DNA of 64,000 nt from the NCBI GenBank assembly GCA_947501635.1, contig CANMWT010000005.1, forward strand, positions 62,001-126,000, written 5' to 3'. The DNA is from an uncultured Roseobacter sp. Its GTDB lineage: Bacteria > Pseudomonadota > Alphaproteobacteria > Rhodobacterales > Rhodobacteraceae. The notes below the pieces were generated by a model. It saw only the letters and a program-made list of their open reading frames with translations, did not search any database and was not told where the DNA came from. Position 1 is the stretch's first letter, and each line of letters begins with the position of its first letter. A program made the translations under genes and the position numbers. Positions 37,721 to 47,398 of the stretch are shown piece after piece.

Positions 37721-38365
37721 TCAGGCTTTGGTTTCTTCGTCGCTGCCGTCTTCGCTGGGTGCTTCCTCGGTCGCAACACCTGCGGATTCCGCAAGTTCGT
37801 CGTCTTCGGATGCAGCTGCGCCGATATCATCGAACAGTTCCTGAATCTCGAAGTCCGCTGCGGCTTCTTCCTCTGCGGCGAGCTCCTGAATGGATTTACC
37901 GGAGGCCTGAAGTTCCGCTTCTTCAGCGGAGCGGGCAACGTTCAGTTCGATTGTTGCGTCCACTTCGGGGTGCAGAACAACTTGTACCGAATGCAGGCCC
38001 AATTCTTTGATCGGTGCCAGAACCACTTGTTTGCGGTCAACGGTAAAGCCCGCTTCGGTCGCCGCTTCGGCAGCGTCCCGTGTTGTGACCGAGCCGTACA
38101 GCGCGCCCGCGTCGGAGGCGGAGCGAATCACGATGAACTGCTGACCGTTCAGTTTGTCCGCCAGTGCTTCGGCTTCTTTTTTGGTCTCGAGGTTGCGTGC
38201 TTCAAGCTGGGCTTTTTGCTCTTCAAAGGCGGCGATGTTGGACTTTGACGCCGACAGTGCCTTGCCCTGTGGCAAAAGGAAGTTGCGCGCATAGCCGGGT
38301 TTTACGTCAACGACTTCGCCCATCTGACCAAGTTTTGCGACACGTTCCAGAAGGATAACTTGCAT
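37721..38365 (-). CDS. rplI: 50S ribosomal protein L9 with acidic C-terminal extension
   Basis: The first ~148 residues are ordinary L9: [32 protein letters not shown], the connecting helix, then the C-terminal domain with [23 protein letters not shown]. The protein continues to 214 residues with a ~65-residue tail rich in Glu, Asp and Ala ([18 protein letters not shown] and more). L9 is about 149 residues in E. coli. Long acidic tails occur in Rhodobacterales. It is the last gene of rpsF-rpsR-rplI. Confidence 0.97.
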   Translation of the reverse strand: MQVILLERVAKLGQMGEVVDVKPGYARNFLLPQGKALSASKSNIAAFEEQKAQLEARNLETKKEAEALADKLNGQQFIVIRSASDAGALYGSVTTRDAAEAATEAGFTVDRKQVVLAPIKELGLHSVQVVLHPEVDATIELNVARSAEEAELQASGKSIQELAAEEEAAADFEIQELFDDIGAAASEDDELAESAGVATEEAPSEDGSDEETKA

Positions 38366-38375
38366 GTCTCTCTCC

Positions 38376-38603
38376 TTACTTCACAGCGTAGGGCAGCAGG
38401 GCAAGAAAGCGGGCGCGCTTGATGGCACGGGCCAGTTCGCGTTGTTTCTTGGCGGAGACTGCGGTGATACGGGACGGCACGATCTTGCCACGCTCAGAGA
38501 TGTAGCGCTGCAGCAGGCGTGTGTCTTTGTAGTCAATTTTCGGTGCATTGTCGCCGGAGAAGGGGCAGACTTTGCGGCGGCGGAAAAATGGTTTTGTTGC
38601 CAT
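38376..38603 (-). CDS. rpsR: 30S ribosomal protein S18
   Basis: The 75-residue protein matches S18 ([40 protein letters not shown], ending [11 protein letters not shown]). It binds S6 at the platform of the small subunit. It sits 10 bases from rplI and 25 from rpsF, all on minus. Confidence 0.98.
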   Translation of the reverse strand: MATKPFFRRRKVCPFSGDNAPKIDYKDTRLLQRYISERGKIVPSRITAVSAKKQRELARAIKRARFLALLPYAVK

Positions 38604-38628
38604 GGTTTAAATACCTTTCCTAAAGCTG

Positions 38629-38982
38629 TTAGCGGCGTTCGCGGCGTTCGCCACGTTCTTCGCGCTTTTGCATTTGTACGGAAGGCAGTTCCGCGTGTTC
38701 GTCCACTTTGATCGTCAGCACGCGCATGACATCATCATGCAGGCGCATCAGGCGTTCCATTTCCTGGACCGCTGGTGCAGGTGCATCAGAGCGCATAAAG
38801 GCGTAGTGACCTTTACGGTTCTTGTTGATCTTGTAAGCCATCGTTTTGACGCCCCAGTACTCGTGGTCCACGAGTGCGCCGCCATTGTCGGACAAAACGG
38901 TTCCAAAGTGTTCGATCAGCCCCTCGGCCTGTGTGTTGGACAGGTCCTGGCGTGCGATCATAACATGCTCATATAAAGGCAT
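38629..38982 (-). CDS. rpsF: 30S ribosomal protein S6
   Basis: The 117-residue protein matches S6 (MPLYEHVMIARQDLS, then EYWGVKTMAYKINKNRKGHYAFM and DDVMRVLTIKVDEH) and ends in a basic tail (KREERGERRERR). GAGGAA sits at proper distance from the ATG at 38982; the ATG two codons earlier is too close to it. It heads the operon rpsF-rpsR-rplI. Confidence 0.98.
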   Translation of the reverse strand: MPLYEHVMIARQDLSNTQAEGLIEHFGTVLSDNGGALVDHEYWGVKTMAYKINKNRKGHYAFMRSDAPAPAVQEMERLMRLHDDVMRVLTIKVDEHAELPSVQMQKREERGERRERR

Positions 38983-39254
38983 GTGCATTCCTCATTTATA
39001 TCAAGGCGCATTTCAAAGGCAGGGCGTTGTCCTTTTGCGGCCCCACCACGAGAGACTGCGCGGTTCAGATGTTTTGCAAAAGGAAGTGCTGCGTATACAC
39101 GCTTTGGCGTATGGTGCAAGAGCACAGAGTGCCTGTCTTGACCATGGCGCGGCGTATCGGCCCGAAATCGCCCCCGCAACGTCGCAAACCTGTCTTATTT
39201 CCGTCTTTTTTGCACCGTTAGCTCTTGGTTAATGAAAACCGAGGAAGTTTCGTT

Positions 39255-39743
39255 ATGACCAGTGCAGCAGATCCAGCGACTTTTGAGTCCATTGCGCCGC
39301 AACCGACCCGTACCCTAGACGGCAGTCGATTGGTGGCCCGCGGCTTTCAGGCGATCGTCGGTGTTGCGCTTATCCTTACCGCAATAGGTCTGTGGGTTGC
39401 GCCCGGTGCGAGCTGGGCGCAAGACCTGCTGCTGATGAAGCTGTTGGCTTCTGCGGTGGGTGGTATGGTCGGGTTGGCCTGTCTGCAGACATTTATCCGC
39501 CCCGCACCGCCAAAGGTTGAGATTGATACGATACGTCACGAAGTCCGCCTTGTACGCACCCGTGGCAAGGACCGGTTCATATTGGACCGCTGCAAATTTT
39601 CCGATCTGACCCTTGTAGAGAGTTCCGACACGCATGTTCAGCTGTGGGGCAAGGACAACACGTTGATCGCAGAAGTCGCGGCATCCGACCGTGTGACACA
39701 CCGCAGCCTCGTAACAGCACTGCGGGTCGCAGGCAAACTCTAA
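39255..39743 (+). CDS. Membrane protein of unknown function
   Basis: The 162-residue protein has two adjacent hydrophobic segments (FQAIVGVALILTAIGLWVA and LMKLLASAVGGMVGLACLQ, about residues 33-82). A cytoplasmic C-terminal domain of short strands follows (VEIDTIRHEVRLVRTRGKDRFILDRCKFSDLTLV). The layout resembles small PH-like membrane-anchored domains. GAGGAAG precedes the ATG at 39255. The family was not recognised. Confidence 0.72.
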   Translation: MTSAADPATFESIAPQPTRTLDGSRLVARGFQAIVGVALILTAIGLWVAPGASWAQDLLLMKLLASAVGGMVGLACLQTFIRPAPPKVEIDTIRHEVRLVRTRGKDRFILDRCKFSDLTLVESSDTHVQLWGKDNTLIAEVAASDRVTHRSLVTALRVAGKL

Positions 39744-39889
39744 GCTCAACCACCCTGTATTTTCAAACAGTTCGACGAAAAAATGCGCGTAGTGTTCATC
39801 TGCGCGCATAACCTGTTCGTGAACCATAGTTGCTTCTCGGTGTAACAGGCCCACTTGTTATCCATCGGATTCAACATGGAGATCTCCCA

Positions 39890-40468
39890 ATGAAAGCTCT
39901 ACTTCTCGCTTCAGCGCTTGCAGTAACCGCAACAGTCGCAGCGGCGGCTGACAAGTACACATTAGATGCCAGCCATAGTCAGGTTATTTTCAGCTACAAT
40001 CACCTGGGCTTTTCAACAACGTTTGGCATGTTCTCGGGCTTTGAAGGCGAGATCATGTTTGACGAAGGCAATCCTGCTGCGTCTTCGGTTTCTGTCTCAA
40101 TGCCTACAAAAAGCATGTTTACAGGTTGGGAGCAGCGCGAAAACCACTTCATGTCTGATGACTTTTTCGGAGCTACCGATGACGACATGATTTCTTTTGT
40201 GTCCACGTCCATTGAAGTTACAGGCGATACGACCGCCAAGATCACCGGTGACCTGACGATGAACGACATCACGAAGTCTGTTGTTCTGGATGCTGTACTG
40301 AACCAAGCCGCACCTTACCCGTTCGGGCCGAACCAAGGCACACCGACGCTGGGGTTTGACGCCACGACCACTTTGCTACGCTCGGACTTTGGCGTAGGGG
40401 CATTTGCGCCAGCGGTAAGTGATGAGGTTGCGGTGCAGATCTCGCTTGAAGCACTCAAAGCCGAATAA
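39890..40468 (+). CDS. YceI family periplasmic protein
   Basis: The 192-residue protein has a signal peptide (MKALLLASALAVTATVAAA) and the YceI lipocalin-like barrel: YTLDASHSQVIFSYNHLGFSTTFGMF, then GDLTMNDITKSVVLDA. YceI proteins bind isoprenoid-type lipids such as polyprenyls or ubiquinone precursors. GGAGA precedes the ATG. It has its own terminator. A cytochrome b561-YceI fusion is encoded convergently right after it. Confidence 0.9.
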   Translation: MKALLLASALAVTATVAAAADKYTLDASHSQVIFSYNHLGFSTTFGMFSGFEGEIMFDEGNPAASSVSVSMPTKSMFTGWEQRENHFMSDDFFGATDDDMISFVSTSIEVTGDTTAKITGDLTMNDITKSVVLDAVLNQAAPYPFGPNQGTPTLGFDATTTLLRSDFGVGAFAPAVSDEVAVQISLEALKAE

Positions 40469-40497
40469 AAGGCTTATTGCTGAACGACACAAGTTCG

Positions 40498-40528
40498 GGC
40501 CGTGCATCCTGTGCACGGCCCTTTTTTT
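40498..40528 (+). terminator. Rho-independent terminator of the yceI gene
   Basis: GGGCCGTGCA, TCC loop, TGTGCACGGCCC: a stem of about 10 bp followed by seven Ts on plus. On minus it lacks a T run. Confidence 0.9.
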
Positions 40529-40531
40529 AAT

Positions 40532-41731
40532 CTACTCGGTGTCGCTTGCCGTCAACGCAACTGAGATATCGACGGAGAACCCAAGGGATCCTTCGTCCTT
40601 TTGCGACAGCCCGACAGCATAGTCGCGTCGGTCAACGGCTGTCTGGCCTGCCATGCGCGCAACACCATCTGACAGATCAAGCGTGAAGGGCAGAGTGAGT
40701 GGCAGGCTCTGATCCTTGATCGTCAGCATGCCCTGCGCGGAATAGCCGGTATCGTCGCGCAGGATTTCGGCGTTGAATGTTGCTGTCGGGAAACCTGCGA
40801 CGTTGAAAAAGTCCGCGCCCAGAGCTTGAGAGGTGACCGACCCCAGCGTCAAAGACCCGATGGCAACGACGACGTCGACGGACCCTACGGTGCCACTGTC
40901 GCGCGTTTCATCAAAGCGGATCGCGGCCGTCCAGTCGGCAAAGCTGCCCGTCACGGGCGCGCCCAGTTGCGTCACTGTAATTTCGAGGCTGCCGTCCTGC
41001 ACCACCCAGTCTGATTGTACGGCCTCCAATGCCGCGGCCTGAACACCGGCGTCGTGTTTTTGATAAACGCCCAGTCCCGCGCCGGTGGCAAGGGCCCCGG
41101 CCCAGACCGCGAGGGCGGCCAAAAGAGGCAGTGCATTCTTTCTCTCGGGTGTCACGTCTGCAAGCGCGGGGCGGCCGGGCAGCATCCTGCGCAGTGTGGC
41201 GTCGCGGTCAATAAAGTGGTGTTTGAGTGCTCCGGCAATATGCAGCAAAATGGAGCCCGCAAGAACACGCTCAAAGACAATGTGCAGTCCTGCAGTTGCG
41301 GCGGCCAGGGTTTCCGATTTGGGCACCAGCGGCAGGTCTTGCCCGAAAGGCCACCAGATCGGAGCAAATCCCGAGGTTGCCGCATGATGTATCCATCCTG
41401 ACAGCGGAACCAGCAGCAAAGAGCCATACAGCAGCCAGTGCACCATCTGTGCAGCGAAGGTCTCAAGCTTGCGGTCGGGGTGTAGGGATGCGGGCTTGGG
41501 TTGCAAAAGAGCCCAGAGAATGCGCAGCAGCGCCACGAAAAAGACAGCAACGCCGAGGGTTTTATGCAGCGAGAAGAACCACGCTTTTTGTGCCAGCGCC
41601 TCTGAGGTGTCATAGGGCAGGCCGTTGGCGTAGATGCCCAGCGGGATGAGCGTCACGATCAGAAGCGCGGTGGCCCAGTGAAAGCTTTTTGCAACTGCAC
41701 CGTAGTGCTGGGTGGAATTCGTCAGGGGCAT
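40532..41731 (-). CDS. Cytochrome b561 - YceI fusion protein
   Basis: The 399-residue protein joins two domains. Residues 1 to about 180 are a cytochrome b561-type membrane domain with four helices and haem-ligand histidines (KSFHWATALL, SLHKTLGVAVF, MVHWLLYGSLL, HIVFERVLAGSILLHIAGALKHH). After another helix near 205-225 comes a periplasmic YceI barrel (from about 250: WVVQDGSLEITVTQLGAPVTGSFADW, and LTIKDQSLPLTLPF). The fusion suggests electron transfer coupled to a bound quinone-like lipid. The start at 41731 has GGAG seven bases upstream. Confidence 0.87.
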   Translation of the reverse strand: MPLTNSTQHYGAVAKSFHWATALLIVTLIPLGIYANGLPYDTSEALAQKAWFFSLHKTLGVAVFFVALLRILWALLQPKPASLHPDRKLETFAAQMVHWLLYGSLLLVPLSGWIHHAATSGFAPIWWPFGQDLPLVPKSETLAAATAGLHIVFERVLAGSILLHIAGALKHHFIDRDATLRRMLPGRPALADVTPERKNALPLLAALAVWAGALATGAGLGVYQKHDAGVQAAALEAVQSDWVVQDGSLEITVTQLGAPVTGSFADWTAAIRFDETRDSGTVGSVDVVVAIGSLTLGSVTSQALGADFFNVAGFPTATFNAEILRDDTGYSAQGMLTIKDQSLPLTLPFTLDLSDGVARMAGQTAVDRRDYAVGLSQKDEGSLGFSVDISVALTASDTE

Positions 41732-41922
41732 CTGGGTCTCCGCTTGATCTGGCAACTTTTTTAGGGGCCGCCATTAAACATTAGGCGGCTAACGCGGCAG
41801 TGCAATCTGCCCTGACGCACATTCTGTGCGCGGCGACTTCTGATTTGAGCGCGCAAGGCGTTGCCCTTGACCTTCGGTCACGCTAAGCCGGAGACGAGAA
41901 AAATAAAAAGAGGGGCGCAGTG

Positions 41923-42855
41923 ATGAGCATTGCATTTGTTTTTCCCGGGCAAGGCGCGCAAACCATCGGCATGGGGCGTGCACTGGCCGATGCCTATCCG
42001 GCGGCAAAGTCTGTCTTTGACGAGGTGGACGACGCCTTGGGCGAAGACCTGAGTGGATTGATCTGGGACGGCGATATAGGAACGCTTACGCTGACTGAAA
42101 ACGCGCAACCGGCTTTGATGGCGACGTCTATGGCCGCTTTGCGTGCGCTGGAAGCAGAGGGCATCTCTTTTGACGATCTTGCCTTTGTGGCGGGGCATAG
42201 TTTGGGCGAATACTCCGCCTTGGCCGCAGCAGGCACTTTCACGATTTCCGATGCGGCGCGGCTTTTGCGCACCCGGGGGCTTGCAATGCAACGGGCTGTG
42301 CCGGTGGGCAAGGGGGCCATGGCTGCGGTTTTGGGCCTTGATTTCGAGACTGTGACCGATGTGGCGCAACAGGCCGCTCAGGGGCAGGTGTGTCAGGTGG
42401 CCAACGCGAATGATCCCGCGCAAAACGTCGTCTCCGGTGACAAAGACGCGGTCGAGCGCGCGACAGTTCTGGCCAAGGAAGCGGGGGCAAAACGGGCCTT
42501 GCTTTTGCCTGTATCCGCGCCTTTCCACTGTGCGCTGATGGCACCCGCGGCCGAAAAGATGGCCGAAGCCCTCGGCCAAGTTGAGATGAAAGCGCCCCGT
42601 GTGCCCTTGGTGGCAAATGTGCGTGCGGAAGCGGTCAGCGACCCCGAAGAGATCAAGAAACTTCTGGTTGAGCAGGTCACCGGACAGGTGCGCTGGAAAT
42701 CTTCGGTGGAGTGGATGGCCGCGCAGGGTGTCACATCTTTTTGGGAGATCGGCGCAGGCAAGGCGCTCACAGGCATGATCCGACGCATCGCCAAAGAGGC
42801 CGAGACGCGCAACATCGGTACAGCAGATGATATCAAAGCGGCCCTAGAGGGCTGA
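41923..42855 (+). CDS. fabD: Malonyl-CoA:ACP transacylase
   Basis: The 310-residue enzyme loads malonyl onto ACP. The nucleophile serine is in AGHSLGEYSALAA. The N-terminal FPGQGAQ and the histidine in SAPFHCALM complete the active site. The ATG at 41923 follows AAAGAGGGG; the adjacent GTG one codon earlier is less likely. It begins the block fabD-fabG-acpP-fabF. Confidence 0.97.
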   Translation: MSIAFVFPGQGAQTIGMGRALADAYPAAKSVFDEVDDALGEDLSGLIWDGDIGTLTLTENAQPALMATSMAALRALEAEGISFDDLAFVAGHSLGEYSALAAAGTFTISDAARLLRTRGLAMQRAVPVGKGAMAAVLGLDFETVTDVAQQAAQGQVCQVANANDPAQNVVSGDKDAVERATVLAKEAGAKRALLLPVSAPFHCALMAPAAEKMAEALGQVEMKAPRVPLVANVRAEAVSDPEEIKKLLVEQVTGQVRWKSSVEWMAAQGVTSFWEIGAGKALTGMIRRIAKEAETRNIGTADDIKAALEG

Positions 42856-42868
42856 GGAAGGAATAAGA

Positions 42869-43606
42869 ATGTTCGATCTGACGGGAAAGAACGCCCTTGT
42901 AACGGGTGCATCGGGCGGAATTGGGGCCGAGATCGCACGCAGTCTGCACGCGGCAGGCGCGACGGTTGGTTTGTCGGGAACCCGGGTGGACCCGCTTGAG
43001 GCTTTGGCGCAGGAGCTTGGTGACCGCGCGCATGTTCTGCCCTGCAACCTGAGCGATCTGGACGCTGTGGATGCACTGCCCAAACAGGCGGCCGAGGCAA
43101 TGGGCTCTGTTGATATTCTGGTCAACAATGCAGGAATTACACGTGATAACCTGTTCATGCGCATGTCCGATGACGAATGGCAGTCCGTGTTGAATGTAAA
43201 CCTCACTGCAACTTTCCGGCTGTGCAAGGGCGTGATGCGCGGGATGATGAAGGCCCGCTGGGGCCGGATCGTCAATATCTCCAGCGTCGTCGGTGCAACG
43301 GGCAATCCGGGGCAGGCAAATTACGTGGCTTCAAAAGCGGGTATGGTCGGAATGTCCAAGAGCCTTGCCTATGAAGTCGCCAGCCGGGGCATAACGGTAA
43401 ACTGCGTGGCGCCTGGCTTTATTCAGACGGCAATGACGGACAAGCTGAACGACGATCAGAAGTCTGCTATCATGGGTCAAATTCCGGCCGGCCGCATGGG
43501 GTCTGCAGGCGATATTGCATCGGGTGTGCTTTATCTTGCGAGCGACGAAGCGGGCTATGTGACCGGCACAACCTTGCATATCAATGGCGGTATGGCCATG
43601 TTGTGA
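42869..43606 (+). CDS. fabG: 3-oxoacyl-ACP reductase
   Basis: The 245-residue short-chain dehydrogenase reduces 3-oxoacyl-ACP with NADPH in fatty-acid elongation. TGASGGIGAEIA is the cofactor loop. The catalytic Ser-Tyr-Lys set is NISSVVG and NYVASKAG, and NNAGITRDN is conserved. It follows fabD by 13 bases. Confidence 0.97.
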   Translation: MFDLTGKNALVTGASGGIGAEIARSLHAAGATVGLSGTRVDPLEALAQELGDRAHVLPCNLSDLDAVDALPKQAAEAMGSVDILVNNAGITRDNLFMRMSDDEWQSVLNVNLTATFRLCKGVMRGMMKARWGRIVNISSVVGATGNPGQANYVASKAGMVGMSKSLAYEVASRGITVNCVAPGFIQTAMTDKLNDDQKSAIMGQIPAGRMGSAGDIASGVLYLASDEAGYVTGTTLHINGGMAML

Positions 43607-43851
43607 TTCACCTCTGCGGCCTTTTTAGGCAGTGCGCACAATGCGTTTGCCATTGTTGCAGCTTGTGTTAAAGGGGGCGCAGATTTGACTCGGCAGGTCA
43701 TCGTGCCTGTCACAAATAACCGGACGCGACTGCCTTGTGCAATTGGGTTCGGGGATCGAGCCGCCCCTTTGGGGCATAGGTTTGCCGCTCGGCAGTGCAG
43801 GGGGCAGACAACCGAAAGGGGCCTTTGGGCCCGAATGAATGAGGGACTATT

Positions 43852-44085
43852 ATGAGCGACATCGCAGATCGCGTGAAGAAAATCGTTGTGGAACACCTTG
43901 GTGTCGAAGAAGACAAGGTGGCCGAGAGTGCATCCTTTATTGATGATCTGGGCGCCGACAGCCTTGATACGGTTGAGCTGGTGATGGCTTTTGAAGAAGA
44001 GTTCGGCATTGAAATCCCTGATGATGCGGCTGAAACCATCCAGACTTTCGGCGACGCGGTGAAGTTCATTACCGAAGCATCCTGA
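43852..44085 (+). CDS. acpP: Acyl carrier protein
   Basis: The 77-residue acidic protein carries growing acyl chains on phosphopantetheine attached to the serine in [19 protein letters not shown] 245-base gap after fabG suggests its own promoter, as is common for acpP; no convincing hexamers were picked. A terminator-like hairpin follows. Confidence 0.98.
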   Translation: MSDIADRVKKIVVEHLGVEEDKVAESASFIDDLGADSLDTVELVMAFEEEFGIEIPDDAAETIQTFGDAVKFITEAS

Positions 44086-44118
44086 TCTGACGCCGGGTCT
44101 GACCGGCGCATCCGATTG

Positions 44119-44156
44119 AAAAGGCGCCTTTCCGGCAGCGGAGAGACGCCTTTTTT
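44119..44156 (+). terminator. Rho-independent terminator of acpP
   Basis: AAAAGGCG and CGCCTTTT form the outer stem around about 20 bases, which can fold further (CTTTCCG with CGGAGAG). Six Ts follow. Confidence 0.75.
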
Positions 44157-44255
44157 ACGTCTTGTGGCGCTAAAGGGTTGAAGTGAAGCCTCTTTTCATC
44201 CCAAACTTGAGAGAGAGGGCGCAAAGCCCCTTCTTCGCGATGAGAGGCAGCAGGA

Positions 44256-44789
44256 ATGTCGCGCAGTATACCTACGATAAACACGCATCGTTTGACCCTG
44301 CGGGGGATGCGTGCTGAAGATTTCAATCGCTTCGCTGAGATTTGGGCGACGCCAAAAGTTGTCGAATTCATCGACGGTGAGCCGTGGTCGCGCAGCAAAT
44401 CCTGGGCCGCTTTTCTGCGGCATGCCGGGCATTGGCAGATCACGGGCTTTGGCCAATGGGCAATAAACCGCCACCGCGCGCCCGAAATGTCGGGGCAGGT
44501 GGGGTTCTTTTATGCCAAACGTGATCTGGGCGACGATTTTGATGATTTCCCAGAGGCGGGATGGGTGCTTGCCCCCGACGTTCATGGTCAGGGCTATGGC
44601 GTTGAAGCCGTGCGCGCCGCACATGACTGGTTCGACCGCGTCATCACCGGACGTTTGGTATGCCTGATCGACCCGCGCAACACCCGATCGATCAAGATTG
44701 CTGAGGATATGGGGTACAGGCTTATGCGCGAAGCGGCTTATGAGGGCGACGCTGTCAAGCTCTTCGAGCGGAACGGCCCCCCGCAATAG
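44256..44789 (+). CDS. GNAT-family N-acetyltransferase (RimJ/RimL-like)
   Basis: The 177-residue protein has the RimJ-type start THRLTLRGMRAEDFNRFAEIW and the acetyl-CoA binding region VLAPDVHGQGYGVEAVRAAHDWF, then LIDPRNTRSIKIAEDMGY. The substrate is unknown; ribosomal N-termini or small amines are possible. AGGCAGCAGGA precedes the ATG. It sits between acpP and fabF. Confidence 0.85.
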   Translation: MSRSIPTINTHRLTLRGMRAEDFNRFAEIWATPKVVEFIDGEPWSRSKSWAAFLRHAGHWQITGFGQWAINRHRAPEMSGQVGFFYAKRDLGDDFDDFPEAGWVLAPDVHGQGYGVEAVRAAHDWFDRVITGRLVCLIDPRNTRSIKIAEDMGYRLMREAAYEGDAVKLFERNGPPQ

Positions 44790-44878
44790 CACGCCGCAGA
44801 GCAGCGGCAGCGCAAGGGCACTTGCACAGAAACGACTGCTCAAGGTATGGGGGTGCAGAAATTGAAGGGGGCACCAAG

Positions 44879-46138
44879 ATGCGCAGAGTAGTTGTCACGG
44901 GATTGGGTCTTGTCACACCATTGGCAGACGGTGTTGAGGCGAGCTGGTCGAGAATTCTTGCGGGGCAGTCCGGAGCGGGGCCCATCACCGGGTTTGACGC
45001 AAGCAATCTGGTGACACAATACGCCTGCGAAGTGCCCTTGGGCGATGGCAGCGACGGCACGTTCAATGCAGACAGTTACCTGCCGGCGAAAGAGCAACGC
45101 AAAGTTGATACTTTTATCCTGTTTGGCCTGGCTGCTGCTGAGCAAGCAGTTAAGGACGCGGGCTGGATGCCTGAAGATACCGAAAGCCTTGAACGTACCG
45201 GTGTTCTGATTGGATCTGGCATCGGCGGATTGAATTCTATTGCCAACACCGCTGTTATGATGAAGGAAAAAGGCCCGCGCCGCGTGTCCCCTTTCTTTGT
45301 ACCGGGCGCATTGATCAACCTGATATCAGGGCAGGTCAGTATAAAATATGGGTTTAAGGGCCCCAACCATTCGGTGGTCACGGCCTGTTCCACCGGTGCG
45401 CATGCCATTGGTGACGCAAGCCGTCTGATCCAGTATGGCGACGCAGATGTGATGGTTGCAGGCGGTGCTGAGGCCGCGATTTGCGAGATCGGGATAGCAG
45501 GATTCAACGCGTGCAAGGCGCTGTCGACAAAGCGCGGCGACGACCCCCAGAAAGCCAGCCGGCCCTATGATGCGGACCGTGACGGGTTTGTTATGGGAGA
45601 GGGCGCGGGTATCGTTGTGTTGGAAGAATACGAGCACGCCAAAGCGCGCGGCGCGAAGATTTATGCCGAGGTGCTGGGCTACGGGTTGTCGGGCGATGCC
45701 TATCATATCACCGCGCCTTCCGAGGATGGAGAGGGCGGCGAGCGTTCGATGCGCAACGCGCTGCGCAACGCGGGTCTGGAGCCTAAGGACATCGACTATA
45801 TCAACGCGCATGGCACTTCCACGATGGCGGATACGATCGAATTGGGCGCTGTTGAGCGCATGATGGGAGATCACGCGGGCAATGTGACGATGTCATCGAC
45901 AAAGTCGGCAACGGGTCACCTCTTGGGTGCTGCCGGGGCAATCGAGGCCATCTTTTCGATCCTTGCGATCCGCGATCAGGTCGCGCCGCCGACGATCAAC
46001 CTTGATAATCCGGCGGTAGAGACAGCGATCGATCTTGCGCCCAATGCCAAACGCGCGCGTGAGATCAATGTCGCCTTGTCCAACTCCTTCGGGTTTGGCG
46101 GTACCAACGCCAGCGTGATCTTTGGGAAAGTGAGCTGA
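44879..46138 (+). CDS. fabF: 3-oxoacyl-ACP synthase II
   Basis: The 419-residue condensing enzyme elongates acyl-ACP with malonyl-ACP. The triad is present: cysteine in VTACSTGAHA, histidines in NAHGTST and KSATGHLLGAAGA. MRRVVVTGLGLVTPL is the standard start, preceded by GAAGGGGG; the frame is open 19 codons upstream without similarity. The stop shares one base with the mltG start. Confidence 0.98.
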   Translation: MRRVVVTGLGLVTPLADGVEASWSRILAGQSGAGPITGFDASNLVTQYACEVPLGDGSDGTFNADSYLPAKEQRKVDTFILFGLAAAEQAVKDAGWMPEDTESLERTGVLIGSGIGGLNSIANTAVMMKEKGPRRVSPFFVPGALINLISGQVSIKYGFKGPNHSVVTACSTGAHAIGDASRLIQYGDADVMVAGGAEAAICEIGIAGFNACKALSTKRGDDPQKASRPYDADRDGFVMGEGAGIVVLEEYEHAKARGAKIYAEVLGYGLSGDAYHITAPSEDGEGGERSMRNALRNAGLEPKDIDYINAHGTSTMADTIELGAVERMMGDHAGNVTMSSTKSATGHLLGAAGAIEAIFSILAIRDQVAPPTINLDNPAVETAIDLAPNAKRAREINVALSNSFGFGGTNASVIFGKVS

Positions 46139-47304
46139 TGTGGCGACATATCGCATCTAATGCGGTGACCATGCTGATCGTGCTGCTGTTCATGATGGGC
46201 GGTGTGATTTTATGGGGTAAGAACCGGTTTGACAGCGCGGGCCCACTGGCCGAAGCGTACTGTGTCGAAGTTCCCAGCGGGACAAATATGCGTCGCGTCA
46301 GCGAGCGGCTCGAAGCGGATGGCGCTATCTCTTCAGGGGCGATCTTTCGCATGGGTGCGGACTATTCCGAAAAGTCCAACCAATTGAAAGCAGGTAGTTA
46401 TCTGGTGCCGGCGTCGGCATCGATGGCGGAAATCATCGAGACAATCACGCGGGGCGGTGCCAGCACCTGCGGTACCGAAGTGGTGTACCGCATTGGTGTC
46501 AGCCGCATCAACGTCCAGCTGCGCGAGCTTGATCCTGCTACCAACCAGTTTCTGGAGCGGGCAGATTTCAACCCCGCCGAAGATGAAACACCGGCGATCT
46601 ATAGCGACCGCAAGCAGTCTGCCGGTACGCGGTTTCGGGTTGCTTTGGCCGAAGGGGTGACTTCCTGGCAGGTTCTGGAAGGGCTAAAGGCCATGGATAT
46701 TCTGGAAGGCAGTGTAGACGTGCTGCCGCCTGAAGGGTCGCTGGCGCCGGACAGCTATGAAGTGCGACCGGGCGATGACCGCACCGACGTTGTGGCACGT
46801 ATGCAGGCGGCACAGGAACGTCGCGTGGCGCAGGTTTGGGAAGCGCGTGCGGAAGAATTGCCGATTGAAACGCCGGAAGAACTGGTGACGCTGGCGTCCA
46901 TTATCGAGAAAGAGACCGCTTTGGCCGAAGAGCGTGGACAGGTTGCGAGTGTCTTCGTCAACCGGCTCAATCGTGGAATGCGTCTGCAGACCGACCCGAC
47001 GGTCATATACGGGGTAACAGAAGGCCGGGGCGTTTTGGGCCGAGGGTTGCGGCGCAGCGAGTTGCGCAGTGCCACGCCCTGGAACACCTACGTAATCGAG
47101 GGATTGCCCCCGACACCAATTGCCAATCCCGGTCTGGCAAGCCTTGAAGCTGCCGCACAGCCGCTTGAAACACCTTACATCTTTTTTGTGGCGGACGGGA
47201 CGGGCGGTCATGCTTTTGCTGAAACTCTGGCAGAGCATAATCGCAATGTCGCGCAATGGCGGCGGATCGAGGCAGAACGCGCCAGTCAAAACTCTGGCAA
47301 TTGA
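46138..47304 (+). CDS. mltG: Endolytic peptidoglycan transglycosylase MltG
   Basis: The 388-residue inner-membrane protein has one N-terminal helix (MLIVLLFMMGGVILW), a LysM-like domain, and the YceG catalytic domain with the catalytic glutamate in ASIIEKETAL and the motif LQTDPTVIYGV. It cuts nascent glycan strands and so sets their length. TGATG overlap with fabF means coupled translation. It is the last housekeeping gene before the GTA cluster, with 267 bases to g1. Confidence 0.95.
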   Translation: MWRHIASNAVTMLIVLLFMMGGVILWGKNRFDSAGPLAEAYCVEVPSGTNMRRVSERLEADGAISSGAIFRMGADYSEKSNQLKAGSYLVPASASMAEIIETITRGGASTCGTEVVYRIGVSRINVQLRELDPATNQFLERADFNPAEDETPAIYSDRKQSAGTRFRVALAEGVTSWQVLEGLKAMDILEGSVDVLPPEGSLAPDSYEVRPGDDRTDVVARMQAAQERRVAQVWEARAEELPIETPEELVTLASIIEKETALAEERGQVASVFVNRLNRGMRLQTDPTVIYGVTEGRGVLGRGLRRSELRSATPWNTYVIEGLPPTPIANPGLASLEAAAQPLETPYIFFVADGTGGHAFAETLAEHNRNVAQWRRIEAERASQNSGN

Positions 47305-47398
47305 TCCATTCACCTCAAGGATTTGCCTGTCCAACTCTGCGTCAAATAGGAGGCGTGGAGGCGCTGCAATGCGGCGGTCCACCTCGATTGGTTAACGT

